In this document: one piece after another, positions 18,959 to 25,691 of the stretch
Layout of the letters: every line of letters starts with the position of its first letter
Numbering within the stretch: the first letter of the stretch is position 1
Assembly (NCBI RefSeq): GCF_000147875.1
Contig: NC_014507.1
Location: forward strand, 2,294,001 to 2,358,000
Direction: 5' to 3'
DNA length: 64,000 nucleotides
From: Methanolacinia petrolearia DSM 11571
Lineage (GTDB): Archaea > Halobacteriota > Methanomicrobia > Methanomicrobiales > Methanomicrobiaceae
The notes under the pieces: generated by a model
The model's input: the letters and a program-made list of their open reading frames with translations, nothing else
Told to the model about the DNA's origin: nothing
The model's database searches: none
Made by a program: the position numbers and the translations under genes

Positions 18959-19800
18959 TTTCCTGATTCTCCTTTTAGTTTTTTTAATTCGTCGTGAATT
19001 TCGCGGATTTCCCGCGTTAATTGAGGTAATTCAGAAAAGATCGGGGTCATGCCCTGAATGGTGCGGATCGCTTCGTCGAGGGTCGTTGCATCCTGCCATT
19101 GATCGGTTTCGACTTCCGGGATTCCGTGACTATGATCAGTCCACCACCCGGGGAGTGTTACACCCTGATCGATAAGGCCAGACGATCCCCTGAAGGCGAC
19201 ATGCGGACGGGTGATAAGCTCCCCGCATACCTCCGGCTTGTTAATCTCGATTTTACAACCTTGCCAAAATTGAGCGCGAACCCATGAGGTCACGGCTTCG
19301 TGTGTTTCAAGCAGTACCCGAGTATTGAGAATTTCAAGAGAAGGGGCGGACAGTTCCTGCTTTCCGTCCGGGTAGGCTATGATCGTATGGGGATGAACAT
19401 CGATCGTGATATTGGCAGAACCGGGGGAATCACAGCCCCATAAGAATTTATAACGGACATCGCCGCGAGGTTTCCACGGCTTGTAATACCCGACACTTAC
19501 CGGGTCGAGTGAGAGATCTCCGTCTGTGTGTAGGATCTGATATTTCAGTTGGTAGTTATGAGGACGGGATACGACAAGATCCCGCCCGGTTCTGAGATCT
19601 GGCGATCCTTTGTACCACCGGCAGGTATAGCCGGTTTTAGGGGACGGTTGCAGTAGACCAAATTTTATGAGTTTTGCAATTGTCCGGCTTACAGTGGATT
19701 TATTGCAACCTACCCGCCGGGCGATCTGTGCCTGGGTGAGATCCTCGCGAGCCGCAAGAGAGGCGATCCTTTTCTGGGTGTCGGTGAGATTCAGATCCAT
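18955..19800 (-). CDS. Winged-helix DNA-binding protein, 281 aa
   Basis: The N-terminal 55 residues form a clear MarR/TrmB-like helix-turn-helix (LTQAQIARRVGCNKSTVSRTI is the helix pair). The remaining 220 residues are unrecognised and end in a coiled-coil-like tail. A WWTDHS..IPEVET stretch near residue 223 recurs in the product of 20531-20962. It is the first gene of the methylase operon and could be the viral replication or early regulator protein; I cannot choose. Confidence 0.7.
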   Translation of the reverse strand: MDLNLTDTQKRIASLAAREDLTQAQIARRVGCNKSTVSRTIAKLIKFGLLQPSPKTGYTCRWYKGSPDLRTGRDLVVSRPHNYQLKYQILHTDGDLSLDPVSVGYYKPWKPRGDVRYKFLWGCDSPGSANITIDVHPHTIIAYPDGKQELSAPSLEILNTRVLLETHEAVTSWVRAQFWQGCKIEINKPEVCGELITRPHVAFRGSSGLIDQGVTLPGWWTDHSHGIPEVETDQWQDATTLDEAIRTIQGMTPIFSELPQLTREIREIHDELKKLKGESGK

Positions 19801-19850
19801 TGTTTAGAGCTTCCGCTATCCTGATGTGGTCTTTAACTGAATTTTGCGGT

Positions 19851-19991
19851 TTAATTTGCGTTTTCGGTTTGTTCCGTCGTTTCCTTTATCTCTATTTCTC
19901 CTTCTGAGATTTTGAGATCTAAAATAAATTTATGACCTTCTGAACACCGGGGATCTGTAATGATCATTTGGTATTCGGCGGGCGTGATCAT
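19851..19991 (-). CDS. Small acidic ORF, 46 aa
   Basis: ATG at 19991 starts MITPAEYQMI and the frame ends at TAA 19851. It begins four bases after the stop of the upstream two-TM gene, which fits the tight packing of this arm and fills an otherwise empty 195-base gap. The product is acidic with no membrane segment. No similarity is recognised. Confidence 0.5.
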   Translation of the reverse strand: MITPAEYQMIITDPRCSEGHKFILDLKISEGEIEIKETTEQTENAN

Positions 19992-19995
19992 GTAT

Positions 19996-20238
19996 TTAGT
20001 TTGAATTTTGATCATCTCCTGCATTCAGGCGAACACCCTTAAGGGCGAGGACTGCAAAAAAGGCAAATTGCACGATTAAATTAACATTGCCTGTAAAAAA
20101 CCCGCTTATAGTCCAAAGAGTATTGCCGAAAATCCAAGAACAATAACCGGCCTTTCGATATTTCCGCCTTTGGCTAACTGTCAGAACTCCCCCGGCGAGA
20201 CCGGCGAGCATTGCGGGAGTTTGGAGAATATCGATCAT
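19996..20238 (-). CDS. Small membrane protein, 80 aa
   Basis: Two or three hydrophobic stretches (residues about 5-20, 30-50, 50-70) separated by a basic loop (SQRRKYRKAGY). It overlaps the upstream gene by four bases. Function unknown; the compact hairpin shape recalls holin-like proteins, but nothing proves this. Confidence 0.6.
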   Translation of the reverse strand: MIDILQTPAMLAGLAGGVLTVSQRRKYRKAGYCSWIFGNTLWTISGFFTGNVNLIVQFAFFAVLALKGVRLNAGDDQNSN

Positions 20239-20534
20239 TTTTCCACCTTATAATGGAAACAAACTTCCTGTTTCCCTTGGGCGTCTTCACTCATCCAATT
20301 TGGAATCTTTTCATCATCGAGTACTGCCTGAAGAATCTTGAAATTTTTATCTGATTTAAAATTTAAACCGACTTTAACAGGTCTTTCTTCGTCCTCATTG
20401 ATCTTTTTGATGGTCCCGATTTCTGCTCGGCTGACACCAAGTATATTTTTCTCTATGTGATCGATAATCGCCTCTGCTTCATTGGGTTCTATCCCTTTTT
20501 CAAATTTGATTTTACAAACGGCCTCTAATATCAT
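20235..20534 (-). CDS. Hypothetical protein, 99 aa
   Basis: Soluble, charged protein with alternating helix and strand pattern (CKIKFEKGIEPNEAEAII, VKVGLNFKSD). It overlaps neighbours by four bases on each side, so it is certainly part of the left-arm operon. No family recognised. Confidence 0.6.
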   Translation of the reverse strand: MILEAVCKIKFEKGIEPNEAEAIIDHIEKNILGVSRAEIGTIKKINEDEERPVKVGLNFKSDKNFKILQAVLDDEKIPNWMSEDAQGKQEVCFHYKVEK

Positions 20535-20962
20535 TTTTCCACCACCACGAGATCGACCGAGTGATAAAAACGGGCACTTACAGGCATGTAACGATGCCGA
20601 CCTTGAGCACTGATCCGGTTTTCATGGTTTTTCGGGAAACTCAATTCATCGAAGAAGATCCCGTATTTTTCGCAAATATCCTTCAGGTCCGCAAGGATCA
20701 TATCGAAAGGTCGGGAATATTCAGCTTTGGTAAAGTCCGTTTTATGGCGGCCTGTATTCGGTCTATAACGGGAATAAATATGGCCTGAATCTGAAACCCA
20801 TATCGTTTTAATGGTGATATCTTCGGCTTTTTCCCATTGCCGGACTTTTTCGGCTAATTCTGTTAACCATGAATGAACATCCTGCCCGGTTTCTACCTCA
20901 GAAAGAAATCCGCGGCTTTTATCAATCCACCAATCGGCGACCGGTAGACCGGATTCCTGCAT
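20531..20962 (-). CDS. Hypothetical protein, 143 aa, with a WW.D.S...EVET motif
   Basis: Not recognised as a known family. Its first 30 residues (GLPVADWWIDKSRGF.SEVETGQ) match the C-terminal third of the HTH protein at 18955-19800 (GVTLPGWWTDHSHGI.EVETDQ). The shared block suggests an interaction module or a duplicated fragment. The C-terminus has HRYMPVSARFYHSVDLVVVE. It overlaps its neighbours. Confidence 0.6.
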   Translation of the reverse strand: MQESGLPVADWWIDKSRGFLSEVETGQDVHSWLTELAEKVRQWEKAEDITIKTIWVSDSGHIYSRYRPNTGRHKTDFTKAEYSRPFDMILADLKDICEKYGIFFDELSFPKNHENRISAQGRHRYMPVSARFYHSVDLVVVEK

Positions 20963-21216
20963 TATACCGCCCCTTTCTCTAAACTCAGAGCTGTTTTAAA
21001 AGTTGTATCATAATCTGGTTCTTTCGGTATCTCTGGTTTTGCAGATTTTGAATTCTTCTTTTTTGAACCTATGTTCTTAATGCAATACCTGACAGCCCCC
21101 GATATGTCTTTTGGAGGCTTGTCACTCTTGATAATATCATCAAGGATATCTAATTCACTTGAAGATACCCGGACGATGATCCGTTCGGGGAAATTGACTT
21201 TACTTATGTTTATCAC
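20962..21216 (-). CDS. Ribbon-helix-helix-like regulator, left-arm promoter-proximal gene
   Basis: The stretch RIIVRVSSSELDILDDII...DISGAVRYCIKNI has the strand-helix-helix pattern of RHH/CopG regulators. I take the GTG at 21216 as the likeliest start (84 residues), because the in-frame codons from there to an ATG at 21303 are encoded by repeated operator-like DNA and a TATA-like element (TATATAATT, 21260-21268). An ATG at 21276 is the other option. It is the first gene of the minus-strand arm and divergent from a second RHH gene. Confidence 0.55.
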   Translation of the reverse strand: MINISKVNFPERIIVRVSSSELDILDDIIKSDKPPKDISGAVRYCIKNIGSKKKNSKSAKPEIPKEPDYDTTFKTALSLEKGAV

Positions 21217-21338
21217 ACCTGGCAAATTGTTATGCCGTGTATAACATTGCAAATCAGCCAATATATAATTTGTCATACATTGTATATACATTGCAAAACT
21301 CAAACTAAAATTGTTTGACGGTGTATAACAGAATAAGC
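21217..21338. promoter_or_regulatory. Divergent promoter-operator region between two RHH genes
   Basis: Two near-identical elements, TGTATAACATTGCAAA (21238-21253) and TGTATATACATTGCAAA (21281-21297), and a half copy GTGTATAACA (21321-21330) lie about 40 bases apart. TATATAATT-type sequence between them could serve as the minus-strand TATA box. The arrangement fits a regulatory switch bound by one or both RHH proteins. Confidence 0.5.
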
Positions 21339-21572
21339 ATGGCTACAAAAAGTGAATTAAAACCTGTAGGATTCAGACTGCCTTTAAAATTAGTGGAGCA
21401 AATTGACAAGGAAGCAGAAAATAATTTTAGAGACAGAACAGGTGAAATTGTTCACGCGATAACAGAATATTATAAATTCGAGTCTGAAAAGAAAGAGATA
21501 TTAAAATTAGTTAAAGAAATGACAGATCGTATTGTTATTTTAGAAAAAGAAGTTGAGGACCTTAAAAAATAG
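21339..21572 (+). CDS. Ribbon-helix-helix regulator with coiled-coil tail, 77 aa
   Basis: ATG at 21339 is used; a TTG at 21315 is the upstream alternative. PVGFRLPLKLVEQIDKEAENNFRDRTGEIVHAI shows the RHH strand and two helices, and the last 30 residues form a heptad-like coiled coil (LVKEMTDRIVILEKEVEDLK). Candidate repressor or activator of the provirus switch. It is very AT-rich compared with the left arm. Confidence 0.65.
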   Translation: MATKSELKPVGFRLPLKLVEQIDKEAENNFRDRTGEIVHAITEYYKFESEKKEILKLVKEMTDRIVILEKEVEDLKK

Positions 21573-21575
21573 GGT

Positions 21576-21732
21576 TTATTTTCTCCCTTTATCCTTCTTT
21601 TTTTGTATATTTTTTATATCTGTTTCAAGTTTTCCTAATCTGTCGTTTAATTCTTCAATTTTTTTTTATTTCTTCCATATATCCACCCAAAAAAACGCCA
21701 GACAATGAAAAAACTAAATAATAGCCCCCCAT
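21576..21732 (-). pseudogene. Small membrane-coiled-coil gene interrupted at an A9 run
   Basis: ATG at 21732 starts MGGYYLVFSLSGVFLGGYMEEIKK, a short hydrophobic segment, and hits TGA at 21655 just after a run of nine A (T on the plus strand, 21659-21667). Removing one A joins it to a charged coiled-coil stretch (IEELNDRLGKLETDIKNIQ) that ends at 21576. Either a pseudogene, a homopolymer sequencing error, or a slippery or phase-variable site. The restored protein would be about 51 residues. Confidence 0.45.
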
Positions 21733-22483
21733 TGCCCGACCCCTAAAAAATTTATTTACATCAATTAAAACTTAATTAAATTTATACCCACAAACTAAAG
21801 CCTGTTAAAAAAATCTGGTTTATTTCTTCTCTCATGATTTCTTCAATTAATATGTGTATGACAGATCAAATTATTTAAATAGTGCATTTTATGGGCTGAA
21901 AATTCGGGGCGATTTAAACGCCTGAATTTAAAAAATATGGCGGGTTGCTGGGGTCTAAGACCCTCCCTCTTTTTGTTGCATCTTGTAAAATAACCTATAC
22001 ATTTTTAAAAGAAATCATGATTTTATAAAAATACTATCGTGATCTTGATTTATTTAAATAATAACGTGTTTTAATAAACAAGCCGCAAATTGATTTTTAA
22101 TTGTCTGGTATATAGAGTCAATCAAAATTTTAATTTCTTCTTTACATTTTTTGGTTAAGTTGCGTACGACGTAACAGGGGGTGGGGTATGCAACGAAAAG
22201 AGCAAATATTTAAACCCGGATTAATCCAAAATTCTATCAAACAAATATATATCATGCAACGAATATATTTCATAATACTTAAGCGTATCTGTAAAAATCT
22301 AATATAGGGTCTTAAATTTTCTCTGATTCGGAAAATAAGAGTAAATAAACGATAAATAATGAAATAAAGTTTAATTTATCGATAAACGGCAAAAAACAAA
22401 TACTATTTAATTATTGTCCTTGTAAATTCTTGTTTCTGTTAACTAAATCTGGTTTATTCTCGACCGCCTCAAAAATCACTGAA
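21733..22483. other. AT-rich, gene-poor region between provirus arms
   Basis: About 750 bases with no convincing gene. It holds a palindrome AAATCATGATTT near 22012, a direct repeat TGCAACGAA (22189 and 22255), a weak 39-codon ORF at 22188-22307 behind a G-rich tract, and an inverted repeat CGATAAAT/ATTTATCG (22350-22357 and 22374-22381). This is the best place for a replication origin or a long regulatory region, but that is inference from position and composition. Confidence 0.4.
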
Positions 22484-22493
22484 AGTATATAAA
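22484..22493 (+). promoter_or_regulatory. TATA box upstream of the 50-aa ORF and the CRISPR-like repeat
   Basis: AGTATATAAA lies 24-33 bases before the ATG at 22517, so the transcript would start close to the codon and run on through the solitary repeat. Confidence 0.6.
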
Positions 22494-22516
22494 GGCGATC
22501 GTATGAGGCTGTAGTT

Positions 22517-22669
22517 ATGTTGAGCATTTTTGTAAATTCCGAAGACGAGAAATTATTAAATTATCTGGCAGGGATTACAACACTTTTTCAGTTTGTCGAG
22601 AATTATACAAAGAATTATGATTTCCGTCGAAGGATGGATAAAGAAGGCTTTAAAGTGGAATTAAATTAA
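22517..22669 (+). CDS. Small hypothetical protein, 50 aa, next to a solitary CRISPR repeat
   Basis: ATG at 22517 has a good TATA box upstream and the frame closes at TAA 22667-22669. The protein is helical in pattern (SEDEKLLNYLAGITTLFQFVENY) and ends in a basic-acidic tail. It has no recognisable family. It ends only 13 bases before the CRISPR-type repeat, on the same strand, so the two are probably co-transcribed. An anti-CRISPR role is a guess from position. Confidence 0.5.
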   Translation: MLSIFVNSEDEKLLNYLAGITTLFQFVENYTKNYDFRRRMDKEGFKVELN

Positions 22670-22682
22670 AAATTAATAGTTA

Positions 22683-22713
22683 GTCACATCTTTTTGGATG
22701 TGTGGATTGAAAC
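22683..22713 (+). CRISPR. Solitary CRISPR-type repeat unit, 31 nt
   Basis: Reads GTCACATC, a T5 tract, GGATGTGTGG and ATTGAAAC. The 3' end GTGGATTGAAAC is the classic end of type I repeats (the crRNA 5' handle), and CACATC/GATGTG form a 6-bp stem with a 6-base loop, as in I-C-like repeats. No second copy occurs within the next several hundred bases, so it is not an array. It is followed by about 24 bases and a T6 run (22739-22744) that could end the RNA. The host array is not in this window. Confidence 0.7.
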
Positions 22714-22744
22714 GATTTGCGGGGTGAGAAAGGAGGATTTTTTA

Positions 22745-23050
22745 TTATTCCCCTTTACCGCCGGACTTTGCCGGAGGCTGAAGCAGGTTAAGAACCTCTT
22801 TATAATCGATCTCTCTGTTGCCCCCTCTACTTCCGACATAATCAAAGGTAGCATCTACTTTTACAAGATTACCGAGCAATACACAGAGATCTTTTTCCCT
22901 GTTCCTGCGGGCGTCGTCTTCTGCCTGTTCTTTTCTTTTGCGTTCGAGATATGACAGGAACATAGGCCCGATACTGGTTGCTATTGCAACAATACACATT
23001 GCAAAGACCAACACGAGTGTAACAATTACGTTTACATCGATTGTAGTCAT
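22745..23050 (-). CDS. Small single-membrane-segment protein, 101 aa
   Basis: The ATG at 23050 is chosen over one at 23122, since AAAGGTG precedes it. A hydrophobic segment (VIVTLVLVFAMCIVAIATSI, residues about 8-27) is followed by a charged helix (LERKRKEQAEDDARRNREKD) and a soluble tail. It is the only minus-strand gene in the right arm upstream of the virion genes and ends 31 bases from the solitary repeat. Function unknown. Confidence 0.6.
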   Translation of the reverse strand: MTTIDVNVIVTLVLVFAMCIVAIATSIGPMFLSYLERKRKEQAEDDARRNREKDLCVLLGNLVKVDATFDYVGSRGGNREIDYKEVLNLLQPPAKSGGKGE

Positions 23051-23158
23051 GTCTTTTTCACCTTTTACGCTTTTTACTCTGTTATTTTTGTATAAAAATA
23101 TGCGAAAATCCGAGAAATTCAATATTTAAGACGGATTAGAAGGAGATTAAAAAGCCAT

Positions 23159-23692
23159 ATGGAAAAAAACCGAAAAAATCCGACAGTCCTATTAGTCTGC
23201 AATAAATGCGGGCATATGTGGGAACCGAACGAGGGGAGCAAAAAACCGCAATGTTCGAAATGTCGTTCAACTTCTAAGCATTATGCAAAACCGCACGAAA
23301 TAGAAGCTTATATTTCTGGTGCTGTCATTTCCCCGGATTTCACAAAAAAAGCAGACGAGCCGGGGGAGATCCCGACCGTTGAAAATAACCCTGATTCCCT
23401 TAAATCCGAGGTTCAGGATATTGATATTGAAGCCTTGATCAACAGGGATTTAGAGGAAGAATCCGACGGGAAAGAGGAAGATCAGCCCCCGGAAGAGGAT
23501 AAGAAAGGCTGTAATATGACTTATGTCATTGTGGCGGCCCTTGTGCTGATCGGGGGTGCACTTGCAGGGTGGTTTTTTCTATCCCGCTGGCGTGCTAAAA
23601 ATGATGTCCGACGGGCTAAAGGGGATCAGGAAGTGAAAGAGCATCGAACCGGCTATGAAGGGTTACACAGGGCGGGATATCCGACTATCTGA
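23159..23692 (+). CDS. Zinc-ribbon protein with one membrane segment, 177 aa
   Basis: An N-terminal zinc ribbon (CNKC at 15-18, CSKC at 32-35) is joined by an acidic linker (about 75-118) to a hydrophobic helix (MTYVIVAALVLIGGALAGWFF) and a basic tail. The gene has a TATA-like AATATTTAA (23121-23129) and AGGAG (23141-23145). It opens the plus-strand virion-side block and may anchor a nucleic-acid-binding domain to the inner membrane of the virion, which is inference. Confidence 0.65.
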   Translation: MEKNRKNPTVLLVCNKCGHMWEPNEGSKKPQCSKCRSTSKHYAKPHEIEAYISGAVISPDFTKKADEPGEIPTVENNPDSLKSEVQDIDIEALINRDLEEESDGKEEDQPPEEDKKGCNMTYVIVAALVLIGGALAGWFFLSRWRAKNDVRRAKGDQEVKEHRTGYEGLHRAGYPTI

Positions 23693-23700
23693 GGGTTAAA

Positions 23701-23898
23701 ATGTTGGATCAAGTGAAGGCATTAAAAGGGCTTGGCGGCCTGTCTGAAGCTGTTCAGAAATTCGCGGATGAAATCGATATGGATAAAGCCAGATCCGCCT
23801 ATGAAAACGGCGGATTCAAGGGGCAGATCATTCTCGAAGATACGGAAATTATTTTCATGGTTCGTAAAAAGGCGGAGGCTGAGCCAATAAATGAATGA
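23701..23898 (+). CDS. Hypothetical protein, 65 aa
   Basis: Small soluble protein with an amphipathic N-terminal helix (VKALKGLGGLSEAVQKFADEI) and a beta-like end (GQIILEDTEIIFMVRKK). It overlaps the next gene by eight bases. No family recognised. Confidence 0.6.
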   Translation: MLDQVKALKGLGGLSEAVQKFADEIDMDKARSAYENGGFKGQIILEDTEIIFMVRKKAEAEPINE

Positions 23899-24445
23899 TT
23901 TCGATGAATTGCTGAAAAAGGATATAACCGCATCTGTGACAGTCCGGGAAGATGACGAAGAGCCGACCCGGACGGGGGAGGATTACAAACCGGAATCATA
24001 CACGGATAATAAGGGAGATCACCCCTTCATAGCCCTGATCGATATCGGGGTTAATGAATCCGCCACATACTGCAAAAAGGAAGGACTACCGGAACCGAAC
24101 CTTTCCTTATGGGAGAACTTCAGCCGTGAATTTCTGAATAAAGCTCTTTGGCATTATGCCCCGGATGGAGATATTCCAGACAGCCCGATCCTATGCCTGA
24201 TCCTCGGCATGGGTGGATTATCCGCGTGTTACATCCCTGTAATCCTTGCGGTGATAGACAAACAAAAGGAAGAGGAAAACAAGGCAAAAGAGAAGCAGGA
24301 AACCGCCCCACAGATTGAAGAAAAACCCGAACCTATCCGAAAGATCCCGGAGCCTGAAACCCCAAAGCACAATTTAACAGGGTTAGGCGCGGAAATCACC
24401 CGGAACATCTCAGAGATGGAAGATAGGGCAAAGGCATTTTCATGA
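23891..24445 (+). CDS. Hypothetical protein with one membrane segment, 184 aa
   Basis: An acidic N-terminus (1-50) and a folded region (50-98) precede a single hydrophobic stretch (PILCLILGMGGLSACYIPVILAV, about 98-120), and then a proline- and glutamate-rich charged tail. Overlaps the following gene by four bases. Candidate minor membrane protein of the virion. Confidence 0.6.
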   Translation: MNDFDELLKKDITASVTVREDDEEPTRTGEDYKPESYTDNKGDHPFIALIDIGVNESATYCKKEGLPEPNLSLWENFSREFLNKALWHYAPDGDIPDSPILCLILGMGGLSACYIPVILAVIDKQKEEENKAKEKQETAPQIEEKPEPIRKIPEPETPKHNLTGLGAEITRNISEMEDRAKAFS

Positions 24446-24693
24446 TAGAATATTCCTTAAAAAAAATCATTTCTCTTAGTGGGATTTTCTTAATCAGCCT
24501 GGTAGCTCAGATTATTAACATTTTATTAATACTTGCGGGCCTATGGATGGCATCACAGGGCATAGGGATCATTAATGAAATTCTCGGACTTGTTTTTTTT
24601 GGAATAGGATTTTATACCTTTTTATGGTGGATTTTCGTTGAGAATTGGCAGATTTACAGAATTTTTAAACCTAAATTAACGGACGGTTTTTAA
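24442..24693 (+). CDS. Two-membrane-segment protein A, 83 aa
   Basis: Two long hydrophobic helices (about 10-38 and 44-66) with a short loop. The second half (FFGIGFYTFLWWIFVENWQIYRIFK) resembles that of the next gene. The 3' end of the gene and the spacer (ACGGACGGTTTTTAA before the next ATG) resemble the same region before the ATPase gene, showing a tandem duplication. Confidence 0.6.
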   Translation: MIEYSLKKIISLSGIFLISLVAQIINILLILAGLWMASQGIGIINEILGLVFFGIGFYTFLWWIFVENWQIYRIFKPKLTDGF

Positions 24694-24930
24694 ATGGATA
24701 ACGGAAAACACATGATGAACGCCGAAGGAACCCGGAGCCGCAAAAATATCTATCTAATACTTATTTTCCTGCTTTGTTCAGCAGTTCAGATCTTTAATTT
24801 CCTTGTGATAAGGGATAATTTAAATCTTAGTGGTTCGGCCCTTTTCTTTTGTTGTATGGGGTTTTTTGTATCCCTGTTATGGGCCTTTATTGAAGTTCAG
24901 TTGACATCAAGAGTTTTAAAAGTATATTGA
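24694..24930 (+). CDS. Chimeric protein: decayed ATPase N-terminus fused to a two-TM protein, 78 aa
   Basis: The first 18 residues (MDNGKHMMNAEGTRSRKN) match the start of the downstream packaging ATPase (MEEGKHRMIAGGTGSGKS), with the Walker A glycines and lysine-serine lost or shifted. About 80 percent of 57 bases are identical. The remainder is a paralogue of the two-TM protein just upstream. The simplest history is a tandem duplication of the block two-TM gene plus ATPase 5' end. It cannot hydrolyse ATP through this motif. Confidence 0.65.
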   Translation: MDNGKHMMNAEGTRSRKNIYLILIFLLCSAVQIFNFLVIRDNLNLSGSALFFCCMGFFVSLLWAFIEVQLTSRVLKVY

Positions 24931-24946
24931 AGGACGGTTTTAAGAC

Positions 24947-25615
24947 ATGGAAGAAGGAAAGCACAGGATGATCGCCGGAGGAACCGGGAGCGGAAAAAGC
25001 CATTTTACCGGGTTACTCATTGAAGAAGACTACAAACAGAAACAGCCCTTTATTATCCTCGATACAAAAACCCGAAATCATATCGGATTAGCGGCATTGA
25101 AGCAGGTTAAGACCTTGCAGATTAAACCGGGGTATTCATATAATTTTGAAAGAGCCATGCAGACTCCTTTTTTATTATGCTATCCTTCCCCGGATATGAG
25201 AACAAAGGCACTAATCGAGCAATACGATCAGTTGTTGGATACGATTTATAACGATAAATCAAGGCGGAATATCTACATTGAGGAAGCCCATTTATTTAAT
25301 CCGTCCCCTCAGAAATCTAACGAATGGCTGGAACTCTTCGCCAGAGAGGGCCGCGGTTATGGGATGTTTGCCAGTTTTATAACTCAGAGGATACAGGATT
25401 TCCCTAAATTGCTGTGGTCTCAGTGCGGTATAACATACCTGGGTAAATTCAATATCCCGCAGGATATCCGATATGTAGAAGGAATAATCCCGAATTTCTC
25501 GGATATTGATCGGACTCTGAAAAAGCATGATATTGTCAGATATGACCACAATGAAAACGGATTTAAGGTGATTAAGGCGGGTAAGATTCACAGAATAACG
25601 AAACATTACGGTTAA
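24947..25615 (+). CDS. Genome-packaging ATPase (FtsK/HerA superfamily, P9/A32-like)
   Basis: 222 residues, close to PRD1 P9 (227) and STIV B204 (204). Walker A GGTGSGKSH is at residues 11-19, Walker B IYIEEAH near 105-111, and the family glutamine motif appears as FITQRIQDFPKL. These motifs belong to the viral ATPases that pump DNA into membrane-containing icosahedral capsids. There is no nuclease domain, which argues against a tailed-phage terminase. It is followed by a 44-residue membrane protein and the candidate capsid gene, as expected for this lineage. Confidence 0.85.
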   Translation: MEEGKHRMIAGGTGSGKSHFTGLLIEEDYKQKQPFIILDTKTRNHIGLAALKQVKTLQIKPGYSYNFERAMQTPFLLCYPSPDMRTKALIEQYDQLLDTIYNDKSRRNIYIEEAHLFNPSPQKSNEWLELFAREGRGYGMFASFITQRIQDFPKLLWSQCGITYLGKFNIPQDIRYVEGIIPNFSDIDRTLKKHDIVRYDHNENGFKVIKAGKIHRITKHYG

Positions 25616-25691
25616 TTTTCAATTTTTAATTTGGATTGGTGCGGATTTTCTCATCTTTTTATTTTCTTTCTGTGATTGCCTTTTGATAAAA

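Noticed and set aside
22188-22307. 39-codon frame in the AT-rich gap
   Set aside because: It has a G-rich tract before it but is low-complexity (I, K, Q rich); listed only in the description of the gap.
22683-22713. The CRISPR-like repeat as a mere terminator hairpin
   Set aside because: The stem is only six pairs and the sequence continues with the exact GTGGATTGAAAC tail of CRISPR repeats, which a terminator would not need. The separate T run lies further on.
24947-25615. Packaging ATPase as a tailed-phage terminase
   Set aside because: No nuclease domain, length too small, and the motifs are of the FtsK/HerA type.
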